A program made the translations under genes and the position numbers. The notes beneath the pieces were generated by a model that had not been told where the DNA came from, made no database searches, and worked only from the letters and a program-made list of their open reading frames with translations. DNA of 64,000 nucleotides from Cohnella silvisoli (GTDB lineage Bacteria > Bacillota > Bacilli > Paenibacillales > Paenibacillaceae): NCBI RefSeq assembly GCF_021190915.1, contig NZ_JAIOAP010000015.1, positions 150,445 to 214,444 of the forward strand, given 5' to 3'. Below, in pieces: positions 18,219 through 27,129 of this stretch (its first letter is position 1; every line of letters starts with the position of its first letter).

Positions 18219-19816
18219 GCAGTTCGCAACGACGATTAGCCTCTCTTATGGTCATCTTAATCCTGATAACCATGATCGCAGGCTGCCGTAATCCCGTGCC
18301 CGGTAGTAAACAAGTCCAGCCGGATTCCTCTCCCCCCGCCGAGCATATGGAAATTTCCGTTGCTCTATGGGATCTTGCCGAGAATTTGACGGAGGATGAC
18401 CCGTTAGTTCAGCAGCTGGAAAACAAGCTGAACATTACAATAAAACCAATCCTTATTACAGGTGCGAACTACGTGCAGCAGTTTCAGATGTGGGCTTCCA
18501 CGGGTCAGCTGCCCGATATTTTTTCCACGGATGCGGTTAACACTCAGTATTACAAAAATTGGAGAGACCAAGGCGTGATCAAATCGCTGCCCGATGATTT
18601 GTCCGCCTATCCTCATCTTGCGCAGTATTTATCAACTCCCGAAATTCCAGACTTGAAGGACAATGGCAAGCTTTATTTTATTCCGCGCAAAACCTATGAC
18701 AGCACCGATTATAACTTACTGGACAGGCTCGTCATCTATCGATGGGATCTGGCTAAGCAAGCAGGCATCACTAAAGAGCCCGAAACTTGGGACGAATTCA
18801 GGGCCATGCTCCAAGCGATCGTGAATAAAGACCCTGAAAACAAAAATATTACCGGTTTAACTTCCGTAGGAAACCTCCTGCTTGGCGGGCTGTTCTGGTT
18901 GTATAGCTCTCCGGCGGCTACAAGCGATGGCAGCGGAAGCGACTTCAAATGGATCAAGGAAGACGGAAAGTATATTCCCGCGGTTTTTTCCAAATATTCC
19001 GTTGAATCTTTAAAGCTGCTCCGAAATTTCTATACTTCGGGTTTAATAGATCCCGACCTTCCCGTAACACGAGGCGAGATGGGAAGAGATAAATTCGCTC
19101 AAGGCAAAGCTGCGGCGTTGATCACGGCCGGTTTATTTCAGAACGTGGATATTAACATTTACAAAGAAAGATGGCTCAAGCTTCATCCCGGCGACACGGC
19201 TTTCTACGATAAAATCAAAGTACTGAAGCCGCTCAAATCAATGGACGGCAACCGATACCATGCCATATTCAAACCCTTCTGGTCCGAAAGCTATATTTCG
19301 TCCAAGGTCAGTGACAAGAAAATGGATCGTATTCTGCAATTGTTCGACTACATGAATTCGCCCGAGTTTTTGGAAATGCGGCATTATGGCTTGAAGGATG
19401 TTGATTACACCAAAACCGGGGATACCATTACTATGATTGATCCGAATGTCAGCTTGCTTACGAAATACAAACCATTTTCCACGCTTGCTAATTTATTGGA
19501 TTGGGACGGCATGTTTAAACTTAAACCGGGCTATGTCGGCCTATCGCCAGAAGCGCATAAAGCGCAACAAGAGCTGCTTGACTATTCCATGAAAATGACG
19601 AGCAAACAAAATTTCGAAATCAGGCTGACGAAGCTTTCCACACCGACAAAGGACAGCTTCACGATCTTCGACAGCGACGACATGATCCGCGTGATGATCA
19701 GCAAGCTCCCCGTAGAAGTCATATGGCAGGACATTATCAACGGGTATAAAGAAAAGGGACTCGACCGGATGATTGCGGAAGTCAATGCCAAGGCTAAGGA
19801 GATGGGCATCGATTAA
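18215..19816 (+). CDS. Solute-binding lipoprotein co-transcribed with a YesM/YesN pair
   Basis: A 533-residue LplA-like binding protein. It has a basic start and hydrophobic segment ending IAGC (Cys24), then a Pro/Ser-rich linker and a large family 1 binding domain. It overlaps the response regulator stop by four bases (ATGA) and has GGAGGAGA upstream, so it is made together with the two-component pair. No permease follows. It may therefore act as an extracellular sensing partner of the kinase or as an extra binding protein for the divergent importer. Which one cannot be told from sequence. Confidence 0.9.
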   Translation: MSSSQRRLASLMVILILITMIAGCRNPVPGSKQVQPDSSPPAEHMEISVALWDLAENLTEDDPLVQQLENKLNITIKPILITGANYVQQFQMWASTGQLPDIFSTDAVNTQYYKNWRDQGVIKSLPDDLSAYPHLAQYLSTPEIPDLKDNGKLYFIPRKTYDSTDYNLLDRLVIYRWDLAKQAGITKEPETWDEFRAMLQAIVNKDPENKNITGLTSVGNLLLGGLFWLYSSPAATSDGSGSDFKWIKEDGKYIPAVFSKYSVESLKLLRNFYTSGLIDPDLPVTRGEMGRDKFAQGKAAALITAGLFQNVDINIYKERWLKLHPGDTAFYDKIKVLKPLKSMDGNRYHAIFKPFWSESYISSKVSDKKMDRILQLFDYMNSPEFLEMRHYGLKDVDYTKTGDTITMIDPNVSLLTKYKPFSTLANLLDWDGMFKLKPGYVGLSPEAHKAQQELLDYSMKMTSKQNFEIRLTKLSTPTKDSFTIFDSDDMIRVMISKLPVEVIWQDIINGYKEKGLDRMIAEVNAKAKEMGID

Positions 19817-20044
19817 AGGAAATAAAGTGAATTAGATTTGTGAGGGAAAATAGCTAGGTTTCGTCGGGTTAAGTGTGTGAAATTGGGTTGGTGAGAGGAA
19901 AGAGTACATGTTGGGAGACTATCGAACAAGAAGTTAATCGACAGTCTCCTTCGCATGCTTATTTCGGGTAACGGAGCGACTTTGGGCAAACAAGTACAAT
20001 GCTTCCGTTCTCCGTCCTTGTTGATCGATTTTTGTGACAAAGTG
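19817..20044. other. Intergenic stretch before the tandem repeats
   Basis: No coding sequence is convincing here. A GGAGACT/AGTCTCC inverted repeat at 19914-19949 could be a weak terminator for the preceding binding-protein gene. Apparent frames running into the repeats on both strands are products of the repeat periodicity. Confidence 0.4.
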
Positions 20045-20275
20045 AGGTGCTTCAGCCTTCTTCCCTGCTTAAAGTCGCTTTTTCCGACTATAGCTAGGTG
20101 CTTCAGCCTTCTTCCATGCTTAAAGTCGCTTTTTCCGACTATAGCGAGGTACTTCAGCCTTCTTCCCTGTCTATAGTCGTTTTTCCCGACTATTGTGCGA
20201 GCTTCGGCCATCTTCCCTGCTTAAAGTCACTTTTTCCGACTATAGCGAGGTGCATCGGCCATCTTCCCTGCTTTG
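20045..20275. repeat. Tandem array A, five units of about 51 bp
   Basis: Five imperfect direct repeats with a period of 51 bases (the fourth unit is about 50). Each unit begins near AGGTGCTTCAGCC or a variant, contains CTTCCCTGCTTAAAG, and carries a short hairpin core, AGTCG-CTTTTTC-CGACT, extended in some units to TATAGTCG/CGACTATA. The array lies in the convergent gap between the rightward binding-protein gene and a leftward small gene, and is followed at once by array B. Confidence 0.9.
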
Positions 20276-20282
20276 AGCAATA

Positions 20283-20510
20283 GAAGGCACTTTTTTGGCC
20301 CTCGTGCTTCAAATGTAGCTGGTCCTAGCTCGATGAAGGCACTTTTTTGGCCCTCGTGCTTCAAATGTAGCTGGCTCTAGCTCGATGAAGGCACTTTTTT
20401 GGCCCTCGTGCTTCAAATGTAGCTGGCTCTAGCTCGATGAAGGCACTTTTTTGGCCCTCGTGCTTCAAATGTAGCTGGCTCTTGCTCGATGTAGGTACCT
20501 TTTGGCCTTG
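20283..20510. repeat. Tandem array B, four full units of 52 bp plus a partial
   Basis: Direct repeats starting at 20283, 20335, 20387 and 20439, with a decayed partial unit at 20491, give an exact 52-base period. Each full unit contains GAAGGCACTTTTTTGGCCC followed by TCGTGCTTCAAATGTAGC and a GCTCTAGCTCGAT end. Copies differ at very few positions. The core GGCAC-TTTTTT-GGCC reappears with one base changed in array C near 36.1 kb. No protein-coding logic is visible. Confidence 0.93.
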
Positions 20511-20572
20511 AATACTCATTGTAAACAGTAAATATAGGGGGCCCTTAGTAATAAGTAACCTGAATCATAAAA

Positions 20573-20785
20573 TTAAACGCCCGTGCGTCTCTTCTGATTA
20601 TTCTGCACCTTGTGGATCTGGGTTTTCATCTGCTTGGTTCCCCCAGAATGGTTGCCTTGCTGGCCGTTGGCCTGACGCTGGGCCTGCTTTTTCTTCTCGA
20701 GAATGCGTTTGATCGCATCCGCTTGGCTTAGCTTCTTCGGCTCTTCCGCTGAAGCGTCGGTCGGTGTCGTATTATTGTCGCTCAT
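20573..20785 (-). CDS. Small charged hypothetical protein
   Basis: A 70-residue protein with a Thr/Glu-rich start and a strongly basic, Gln-rich second half (LEKKKQAQRQANGQQGNH; ending NNQKRRTGV). The ATG is preceded by GGGGTGAT, a fair ribosome site. It has no membrane segment or signal peptide. I do not recognise the family; the composition suggests a nucleic-acid-associated or intrinsically disordered protein. It lies alone between the repeat arrays and speD. Confidence 0.65.
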   Translation of the reverse strand: MSDNNTTPTDASAEEPKKLSQADAIKRILEKKKQAQRQANGQQGNHSGGTKQMKTQIHKVQNNQKRRTGV

Positions 20786-20838
20786 ATTATCACCCCATGT
20801 AAGTGTTCTTGTCTATTTTACATCATTGGAGCGTCTAT

Positions 20839-21645
20839 TTAATATAGATTTTTCCCGTAAAAAATCTCGTCCATTTCCTCTTTCAGCTGCTTCGCGATCT
20901 CGCTCTGCTCTTCCGGGTTCAGCTTATCTTTCGTATATCCGAACAAATAGTTGTTTAGATCGAATTCGCGAAGCTTGCACTTCGTATGAAAGATGTTTTC
21001 CTGGTACACGTTTACGTCGATCATGTCATACTGGCCTATGATACCCTTGGGTATGTAGTTCTGAATCGAATTGATATCGTGGTCGATGAACAGCTTGTGG
21101 CCGTTGATGTCCCGTGTGAAACCCCGAACCCGGTAGTCGATCGTCATAATATCGGTGTCGAACGAGTGTATGAGATAGTTCAGCGCTTTAAGCGGAGAGA
21201 TTTCCCCGCACGTCGACACGTCGATATCGGCTCTGAAAGTGCTGATTCCTTCGCTTGGATGATACTCCGGATAGGTGTGCACCGTGATGTGACTTTTGTC
21301 TAATTGCATAACGACGGCGTTCGGGAGCGGGCCCGGCGATTCATCGTAGGATTCCGTCGGCACCTCGACGATCGGCCCCTCCGACACCAGCAGCGTAACG
21401 CTCGCTCCTTGCGGGACATAATCTTGTTTGGCCGTATTTAATACGTGCGCGCCAATGATATCGGATACTTGATTTAAGATTTTGGTCAGCCTGTCCGAAT
21501 TGTACTGCTCGTCGATATAGGCAATATAAGCTTCGCGCTCTTCTTTGGTTTTGGTGTAGCAGACGTCGTACATATTAAAGCTCAGCGACTTCGTAAGGTT
21601 ATTAAAGCCATGCAACGTTATTCGCTGTTCCGGCGTTAGTGTCAT
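20839..21645 (-). CDS. speD: S-adenosylmethionine decarboxylase proenzyme
   Basis: A 268-residue pyruvoyl-dependent decarboxylase of the long (E. coli-like) bacterial type. It makes decarboxylated S-adenosylmethionine for spermidine synthesis. The self-cleavage site is visible as LDKSHITVHTYPE, with Lys117-Ser118 as the scissile pair giving the pyruvoyl group, and the catalytic Cys146 lies in STCGEISPLKAL. The ATG at 21645 follows GGAGGGG and is preferred over 21669. No speE is adjacent. Confidence 0.95.
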   Translation of the reverse strand: MTLTPEQRITLHGFNNLTKSLSFNMYDVCYTKTKEEREAYIAYIDEQYNSDRLTKILNQVSDIIGAHVLNTAKQDYVPQGASVTLLVSEGPIVEVPTESYDESPGPLPNAVVMQLDKSHITVHTYPEYHPSEGISTFRADIDVSTCGEISPLKALNYLIHSFDTDIMTIDYRVRGFTRDINGHKLFIDHDINSIQNYIPKGIIGQYDMIDVNVYQENIFHTKCKLREFDLNNYLFGYTKDKLNPEEQSEIAKQLKEEMDEIFYGKNLY

Positions 21646-21787
21646 GGTTCCCCTCCGTTCATAACTCATATTACCCCTCTTCCCCCGCTACGATTCAATG
21701 ATGAACAATTTTCGGAAAAAATTCCCAACAATTTTATACAATTAACCTTTATAATAGACGTACAAGTCTATTAATCGGGGGTATTTT

Positions 21788-22168
21788 ATGAGATTCATGG
21801 TTGTATTACTCGTATGTTGTCTAATTTTGACCGCTTGCAACAGCGGAGCGAAATCGAATTCCAGCAACGGACAAGTACATGATCACAAGCCTACGATGGA
21901 TGTTAAGCTGGACGTATCCGGCAACCAAGTCACAGTAACCGTGAACACCGACATGAAGATCTCACCGGAGCATTACGGAATGGCGCGCGAGGCCGGCGAA
22001 GGCCACATACATATGTATTTGGACAACGGGGAGAAAATCGGGGTCAAAGAAGGACAGAAGGTGTTCACGGATTTGGCTAAAGGAAAACACACCTTGAAAG
22101 TTTCTTTGCACAACAATGACCATACTCCCTATGACGTAACGAATACCTTTGAGTTTGAAATCAAATAA
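21788..22168 (+). CDS. Small histidine-containing lipoprotein
   Basis: A 126-residue exported lipoprotein with lipobox LTAC (Cys17), followed by a short Ser/Asn linker. The remainder is a single small beta-sandwich-like domain with GHIHMYLDNGEKIG, VFTDLAKGKHTLKVSLH and a final FEFEIK strand, resembling the cupredoxin-like or DUF4399-type folds. Scattered histidines (VHDHKP, EGHIHMY, LHNNDHTP) could bind a metal, but this is inference. GGGGGT precedes the ATG, and a TATAAT lies at 21750-21755. It ends 32 bases before a sensor kinase and may be its extracellular partner. Confidence 0.75.
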   Translation: MRFMVVLLVCCLILTACNSGAKSNSSNGQVHDHKPTMDVKLDVSGNQVTVTVNTDMKISPEHYGMAREAGEGHIHMYLDNGEKIGVKEGQKVFTDLAKGKHTLKVSLHNNDHTPYDVTNTFEFEIK

Positions 22169-22200
22169 TCCAAAATTATTCCCCCTATAGGAGAACCGTC

Positions 22201-23694
22201 GTGCTCAGAAAATTTAGCCTTCAAGCTCGAATCCTGATTCTGGTCACCGTCGTAACTACCGTTATGCTGTCCGTCATCGTCTTGTTCGATTCCTACACCC
22301 TCCAAAAGTCCGTAGAAGAAACCTACGTTAGCCAGTTGGATGGAATGACGACCGCGATCAACGGCAGATACGAGGAATCCCATTCGATGCAAGACGTCCA
22401 GCAGATTTTCGACTATATCCAATATAAAGACAATAACGTGCTGGAGTTGACGTTATACGGGAAAGCCGGCGTTCTCGCTTCCACGAACCGCGATATCGTC
22501 GGAAATCCATCGCCGCCAGATCTTCTGAATGAATTGCAACTCAAAGGGACGCTTGTATCGCATATTCGCAAGGATGCGGACGGAATCCCAAAGGATCGGC
22601 TTACGGCCCCTCTTAAAGAAGACGGAGTTACGATCGGTGCGATCCAGCTGCTCATAAACACTTCGGAGAGCTCTGACCTGATCCGTAATCGCATTCAGTT
22701 CATCATCGGCGTCGGGCTAACCATTGCCGTCCTCTTGTTGATCGCCCTATGGTTCATTATTCGCAAATTGCTCATCCACCCGTTGTTGAAAATTCGGGAA
22801 GCCGCGATTTCCGTGAAGAAAGGATCGGCCTACAAGGAGATCATTCTTGATTCCGGCCAGGAAATCAATGAAGTCGCTTCCGCCTTCAACGAGATGGTAA
22901 ATAATCTCGAAGGACGTTACAAGGAATTGCAGCTAGCGCAGAAACAGCTGGTAGAATCCGAGAAGATGGTTGCCTTGGGCAATCTCGTCGCAGGGGTTTC
23001 GCATGAGATTAACACCCCTATAGGCATCGGCGTAACCGCAGCGTCTTACATGGAAGAGAAGTCCAAAGATTTTCAAGCCTTATTCCAGGAAAGTAAAATG
23101 AAAAAGTCGGACCTGGAGGATTATCTGAAGACGGTACGCGAGACAACGGGAATGATTCAGACAAATCTATTTCGCGCATCGGAACTAATCAGGAGCTTTA
23201 AGCAGGTTGCAGTCGACCGATCGATCGAAACCAAGAGAAGGTTCATGATCAGGGAGTATATTCAGGAAGTGCTGATCAGCTTGCAGCCGAATCTCAAGAA
23301 GACCAAACATCACGTGGAGATAACCGGCAAGGAATCCCTCATTATATTCAGCGATCCTGGCGCAATCTCGCAAATCATTACCAACCTGATTATGAATTCG
23401 CTTATTCATGCTTACGAAGCCGATTCCGAAGGCCATATCTCAATTGATATCACATCCCATCTGAATCAACTTACGTTGCACTATTCCGACGATGGCAAGG
23501 GCATGCCTCAGGACATTGTCGAGCAAATATTCAATCCCTTCTTTACGACAAACCGCGGCGGAGGCGGAACCGGACTCGGTATGCACATTGTCTATAACTT
23601 AGTCACGCAGTCGCTGGGCGGAACGATCAGATGCGAGAGCAAGGTGGGTTCGGGCACCGACTTTATTATCCAAATTCCAATGAACGAGGGATGA
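22201..23694 (+). CDS. Sensor histidine kinase, HisKA-like
   Basis: A 497-residue membrane kinase starting at GTG with AGGAG upstream. Membrane segments at residues about 10-28 and 165-187 flank an extracellular domain of about 135 residues. A HAMP-like linker and a coiled coil lead to the phospho-acceptor region LVAGVSHEINTPIG, then an ATPase domain with IMNSLIHAYEAD, DDGKGMPQ, NPFFTTNRGGGGTGLG. The SHEINTPIG type of H-box is common in large environmental sensor kinases. It lies five bases upstream of an HD-GYP response regulator, its evident partner. Confidence 0.92.
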   Translation: MLRKFSLQARILILVTVVTTVMLSVIVLFDSYTLQKSVEETYVSQLDGMTTAINGRYEESHSMQDVQQIFDYIQYKDNNVLELTLYGKAGVLASTNRDIVGNPSPPDLLNELQLKGTLVSHIRKDADGIPKDRLTAPLKEDGVTIGAIQLLINTSESSDLIRNRIQFIIGVGLTIAVLLLIALWFIIRKLLIHPLLKIREAAISVKKGSAYKEIILDSGQEINEVASAFNEMVNNLEGRYKELQLAQKQLVESEKMVALGNLVAGVSHEINTPIGIGVTAASYMEEKSKDFQALFQESKMKKSDLEDYLKTVRETTGMIQTNLFRASELIRSFKQVAVDRSIETKRRFMIREYIQEVLISLQPNLKKTKHHVEITGKESLIIFSDPGAISQIITNLIMNSLIHAYEADSEGHISIDITSHLNQLTLHYSDDGKGMPQDIVEQIFNPFFTTNRGGGGTGLGMHIVYNLVTQSLGGTIRCESKVGSGTDFIIQIPMNEG

Positions 23695-23698
23695 CACA

Positions 23699-25258
23699 AT
23701 GGTAAGCGATCAACAAGAAGATTTCCTTACATTCGCCGATGATGAGCAGGATGATATAACCGAGACAAGTTACGAGAAAGATAAATGGAAAGTTATCATT
23801 GTGGACGATGAGCTTGAAGTTCATCAGGTTACACGGATGGTGCTCAGCGACTTCGAATTCGATGGCAAACGCCTTGAATTGATTAGCGCATACACCGAGC
23901 CGGAGGCACTTCAGGTCATAAGGGATAATCCGGACACCGCCATTATTCTGCTCGACGTCGTCATGGACCAAGATGATTCCGGGTTGAAGATCGTCAAATA
24001 CATACGCGAACAGCTGAAATACCAATCGGTCCGTATTATCCTTCGTACGGGACAGCCGGGGCAAGCACCGGAAAAGATAGTCATTACGAACTACGACATT
24101 AACGATTACAAGGAAAAAACGGAGTTAACGTCGCAGAAGCTTTTTACAACCATAATGGCGGCATTACGGTCTTACCGGGATATCATGGTTATTGAGAATA
24201 ACAAGATCGGACTGGAAAAAATCATAAATTCGTCCGCTGATCTATTCGAGCTGAAGTCTATGAGAAAATTCGCCTCAGGCGTTTTAACCCAATTGACTTC
24301 GATCATGAATTTACATAAAAACGCGCTTCACTGCAACAGCTACGCTGTTTCCAAAGGACAGGAGGAAATCTACATTCTAGCGGCAACGGGCGATTATTCC
24401 CCCGATGAGCATGACAATATACAGGACGTCGTTCCCGCGCATGTACTTAGAAGCATTGAGAATACGTTCCGGGATAAAAAAGGCGATTTCTTCGACGACT
24501 ATTTCACCTGTTATTTCCAGAGTAAGACAGGCAGCGAGAACGTCATCTACTTCGAAGGCTCCACGAAGCTCAATGAATGGAATCGGTATTTGATTGAAAT
24601 TTACTGCTCTAACGTTTCCGTAGCTTTCGAGAACATTTATCTCAACGAGGAAGTCGAGAACACGCAGAAAGAAATTATTTTCACCCTCGGTGAAATCGCC
24701 GAAACCCGGTCCAAGGAAACGGGAAACCACGTCAAGAGAGTCGCGGAATATTCCAAGCTTCTAGCCCTCAAATACGGTATTTCCGAGGAAGAAGCCGAGC
24801 TCGTCAGACTCGCCTCTTCGATGCATGACGTCGGCAAGGTTGCCGTGCCTGACGCGATCTTAAACAAACCTGGCAAACTCACGCCCGAAGAATTCGAGAC
24901 CATTAAAAATCATACGAATCATGGCTACGCCATGTTAAATCATTCGAACCGCGACATTATTAAGACAGCAGCCATCATCGCTTACCAGCATCACGAGAAA
25001 TATAACGGTCAAGGGTATCCGAACGGATTATCAGGGGAAGACATCCATATTTACGGAAGAATCGCGGCGTTGGCCGATGTGTTCGATGCGCTCGGAAGCG
25101 AAAGAGTGTATAAGAAAGCGTGGCCTCTCGAAGAGATATTGGAGTACTTCAGACAGGAAAGCGGACAGCACTTCGACCCTCAATTGGTAACGATATTTTT
25201 CGATAACTTGCCTGGAATATTGAAGATCAGAGATCAGTATGCGGATACGAAAAGCTAA
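23699..25258 (+). CDS. Response regulator REC-DUF3369-HD-GYP (cyclic-di-GMP phosphodiesterase)
   Basis: A 519-residue cytoplasmic protein in three parts. The receiver has VDDE at 35-38 and phospho-acceptor Asp86 in ILLDVVMD. A DUF3369 sensor-like middle covers residues about 165-320. The C-terminal HD-GYP domain has His376-Asp377 in MHDVGKVAVPD, HH at 431-432 and GQGYPNG at 437-443. The HD-GYP residues are intact, so the protein should hydrolyse cyclic-di-GMP under control of the upstream kinase. A strong hairpin terminator follows. Confidence 0.95.
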   Translation: MVSDQQEDFLTFADDEQDDITETSYEKDKWKVIIVDDELEVHQVTRMVLSDFEFDGKRLELISAYTEPEALQVIRDNPDTAIILLDVVMDQDDSGLKIVKYIREQLKYQSVRIILRTGQPGQAPEKIVITNYDINDYKEKTELTSQKLFTTIMAALRSYRDIMVIENNKIGLEKIINSSADLFELKSMRKFASGVLTQLTSIMNLHKNALHCNSYAVSKGQEEIYILAATGDYSPDEHDNIQDVVPAHVLRSIENTFRDKKGDFFDDYFTCYFQSKTGSENVIYFEGSTKLNEWNRYLIEIYCSNVSVAFENIYLNEEVENTQKEIIFTLGEIAETRSKETGNHVKRVAEYSKLLALKYGISEEEAELVRLASSMHDVGKVAVPDAILNKPGKLTPEEFETIKNHTNHGYAMLNHSNRDIIKTAAIIAYQHHEKYNGQGYPNGLSGEDIHIYGRIAALADVFDALGSERVYKKAWPLEEILEYFRQESGQHFDPQLVTIFFDNLPGILKIRDQYADTKS

Positions 25259-25268
25259 TATTTAGCAA

Positions 25269-25308
25269 AAAGAAGGAAGAACCCTTTTTCATGGGTTCTT
25301 CCTTCTTT
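25269..25308. terminator. Bidirectional terminator between HD-GYP and DinB genes
   Basis: A 16-base-pair perfect stem, AAAGAAGGAAGAACCC pairing with GGGTTCTTCCTTCTTT, with an 8-base loop. A and T tracts lie on both sides, so it can end both converging transcripts. It overlaps the last bases of the DinB-like gene. Confidence 0.9.
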
Positions 25309-25843
25309 ACTTATAAAATGATTTCATTGAGCTTAAATATTTTTCTCTGATAAAGTTCATATGATGAAACTCATGGCCGGCAATAATGTAAGCCCACGCT
25401 ATTGCGGATGACTCGCTGTCATTGACAACGCCTCTTCTGGACCATGCTTCTTCAGAAAGCCCCCGAAGCAAAGTGAGAGTAGCCCGGCGTACAACCGTGT
25501 AATCTTCAAAGAGATCAGACATAGCGCATGAATCAAAAGAAGCTCCGTTCACCAAAGCATTCTCATCATAACCGGCAAGCGGCGTCTTGTCTCCTCTTGC
25601 GATTCGAAGCAACCGGTAACTCATGATCCGTTCGTTATCCGTTATATGACCCAGCACTTCTTTCAGACTCCACTTTCCTGGGGCATATCGGTAATTTGCT
25701 TGATCTTCCGTAACGGTTGAAAAAGCATCGGTTGTATTCTTGAGGGATTGAGTTAGGATATCACGGATATCCCCTTCAGGAACTAATCTCACATACCTCT
25801 CAAAATGAGAGTTATACTCTCCGTTTGATGGCCGAATTGACAT
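25307..25843 (-). CDS. DinB family protein
   Basis: A 178-residue four-helix-bundle protein of the DinB/YfiT superfamily. The metal-binding histidines fit the family pattern: His66 in VLGHITDNE, and His157 and His161 in AGHEFHHMNF. Members are metal-dependent, and some act in thiol transfer. The longer frame begins at 25933 and overlaps the aminotransferase, but the ATG at 25843 follows GAGGAGGAGC and gives a normal N-terminus (MSIRPSNGEY). It is downstream of the aminotransferase and may share its transcript. Confidence 0.88.
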   Translation of the reverse strand: MSIRPSNGEYNSHFERYVRLVPEGDIRDILTQSLKNTTDAFSTVTEDQANYRYAPGKWSLKEVLGHITDNERIMSYRLLRIARGDKTPLAGYDENALVNGASFDSCAMSDLFEDYTVVRRATLTLLRGLSEEAWSRRGVVNDSESSAIAWAYIIAGHEFHHMNFIREKYLSSMKSFYK

Positions 25844-25917
25844 TAATGAGCTCCTCCTCAGTGGTTTTTCCCAGTATACCATTTCATGCATGAGGAACAC
25901 ACCTAATCCGTAATTGA

Positions 25918-27108
25918 TTATCCAGCTTGCCATGGGAAAGTTTTAACCGTGGTTGAAGTTAGGAAACGTTCGATTCTTTCCAGCGCTTCAGTCAGCTTCG
26001 AGAGCGAAGTAGCATAGGAACAGCGAATAAATCCTTCTCCTCCTGATCCGAATACGTGGCCTGGAACGGCTGCGACTCCCGCTTTCTCAAGAAGCCGTAA
26101 AGCAAATTGCTCTGAACGAAGTCCCGTATGCGCGATTGAAGGAAACGCATATAAAGCGCCTTGCGGCTCGTGGCACGGCAAACCGATATCTCTTAACCCC
26201 TGGACGAACATCTGTCTGCGCTGATTAAACGTTTCCTTCATCCTGTCTTTTTCTTCCAATCCGTGCCTCAAAGATTCGATAGCGGCAATTTGCCCGATAA
26301 TCGGTGCGCACATCGCCGTATACTGGTGAATCTTAAGCATTCCTGCAATAAGCTCTTGATTACCGCAAGCGTAACCTATTCTCCAGCCCGTCATCGCGAA
26401 CGCTTTGGAGAAGCCGCTAATGACGATCGTCCGCTCCTTCATTCCAGGCAGCGAAGCTATGCTCGTATGTTGCCGACTGTAAGTAAGTTCAGCGTATACT
26501 TCATCCGATATGACGATCAGATTGTTCGCCTTGACGATCTCGGCAATCGGCTGCCAGTCTTCGTAAGACATGATCGCGCCCGTCGGATTACTCGGATAGT
26601 TAACGAGAAGTACTTTCGAACGTGGGGTTATTCGATCCCGCAAAGCTTGTGAGGTAAGCTTGAATCGTTGCTCTGCGGAAGTTTCGACCTCCACCACCTT
26701 GCCTCCGTTCATGTGGATAAGCGGAGAATAGGCAACATAACCGGGAGAAGGAATGATCACCTCGTCATCCAGAGCGACGACTGCCCGAAGGGCTAGATCC
26801 AGCGCTTCGCTGCTCCCAACCGTGACCAATATTTCGCTTGACGGCTCGTAGTTGATTTGGAAGCTATTGTTCAAATAAGAAGCGATTTCCTCGCGCAGCT
26901 CCATGAGACCGGCATTCGGCGTGTACATCGTCTTGCCCTCGTTCAACGCACGGATGCAGGCTGCTCTAACTCGCTCGGGCGTGATGAAATCCGGTTCTCC
27001 CAAGCCGAGCGATATCGTATTTCTGCCATCATTGCCCCTATCGAAAAAGGAACGGATTCCCGAAGGGGGTATCTCGCGAATCCGCGGTGTTATCCATTCA
27101 TGACTCAT
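25918..27108 (-). CDS. PLP-dependent aminotransferase, class I/II
   Basis: A 396-residue fold-type I aminotransferase of the aspartate family. It carries YPSNPTGA near residue 172, the aspartate that pairs with the cofactor pyridine in ISDEVYAEL (Asp202), the PLP-binding Lys235 in SGFSKAFAMTGWRIGY, and the substrate-carboxylate arginine near FIRCSYATS. It resembles PatA-type and aspartate/alanine aminotransferases, though exact substrates are unclear. It lies 21 bases downstream of a MocR-type regulator on the same strand, which may be autoregulated and control it. Confidence 0.93.
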   Translation of the reverse strand: MSHEWITPRIREIPPSGIRSFFDRGNDGRNTISLGLGEPDFITPERVRAACIRALNEGKTMYTPNAGLMELREEIASYLNNSFQINYEPSSEILVTVGSSEALDLALRAVVALDDEVIIPSPGYVAYSPLIHMNGGKVVEVETSAEQRFKLTSQALRDRITPRSKVLLVNYPSNPTGAIMSYEDWQPIAEIVKANNLIVISDEVYAELTYSRQHTSIASLPGMKERTIVISGFSKAFAMTGWRIGYACGNQELIAGMLKIHQYTAMCAPIIGQIAAIESLRHGLEEKDRMKETFNQRRQMFVQGLRDIGLPCHEPQGALYAFPSIAHTGLRSEQFALRLLEKAGVAAVPGHVFGSGGEGFIRCSYATSLSKLTEALERIERFLTSTTVKTFPWQAG

Positions 27109-27129
27109 CTATCGCCACTCCTTACCTCT

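Noticed and set aside
19813..20283. Several open frames of 60-130 codons across the repeat arrays, both strands
   Set aside because: They exist only because the repeat period (51) is a multiple of three and lacks stops in some frames. The products are internal repeats with no ribosome sites.
20045..20510. CRISPR-like array
   Set aside because: The repeats are contiguous with no unique spacers, no cas genes are nearby, and the units are 51-52 bases throughout.
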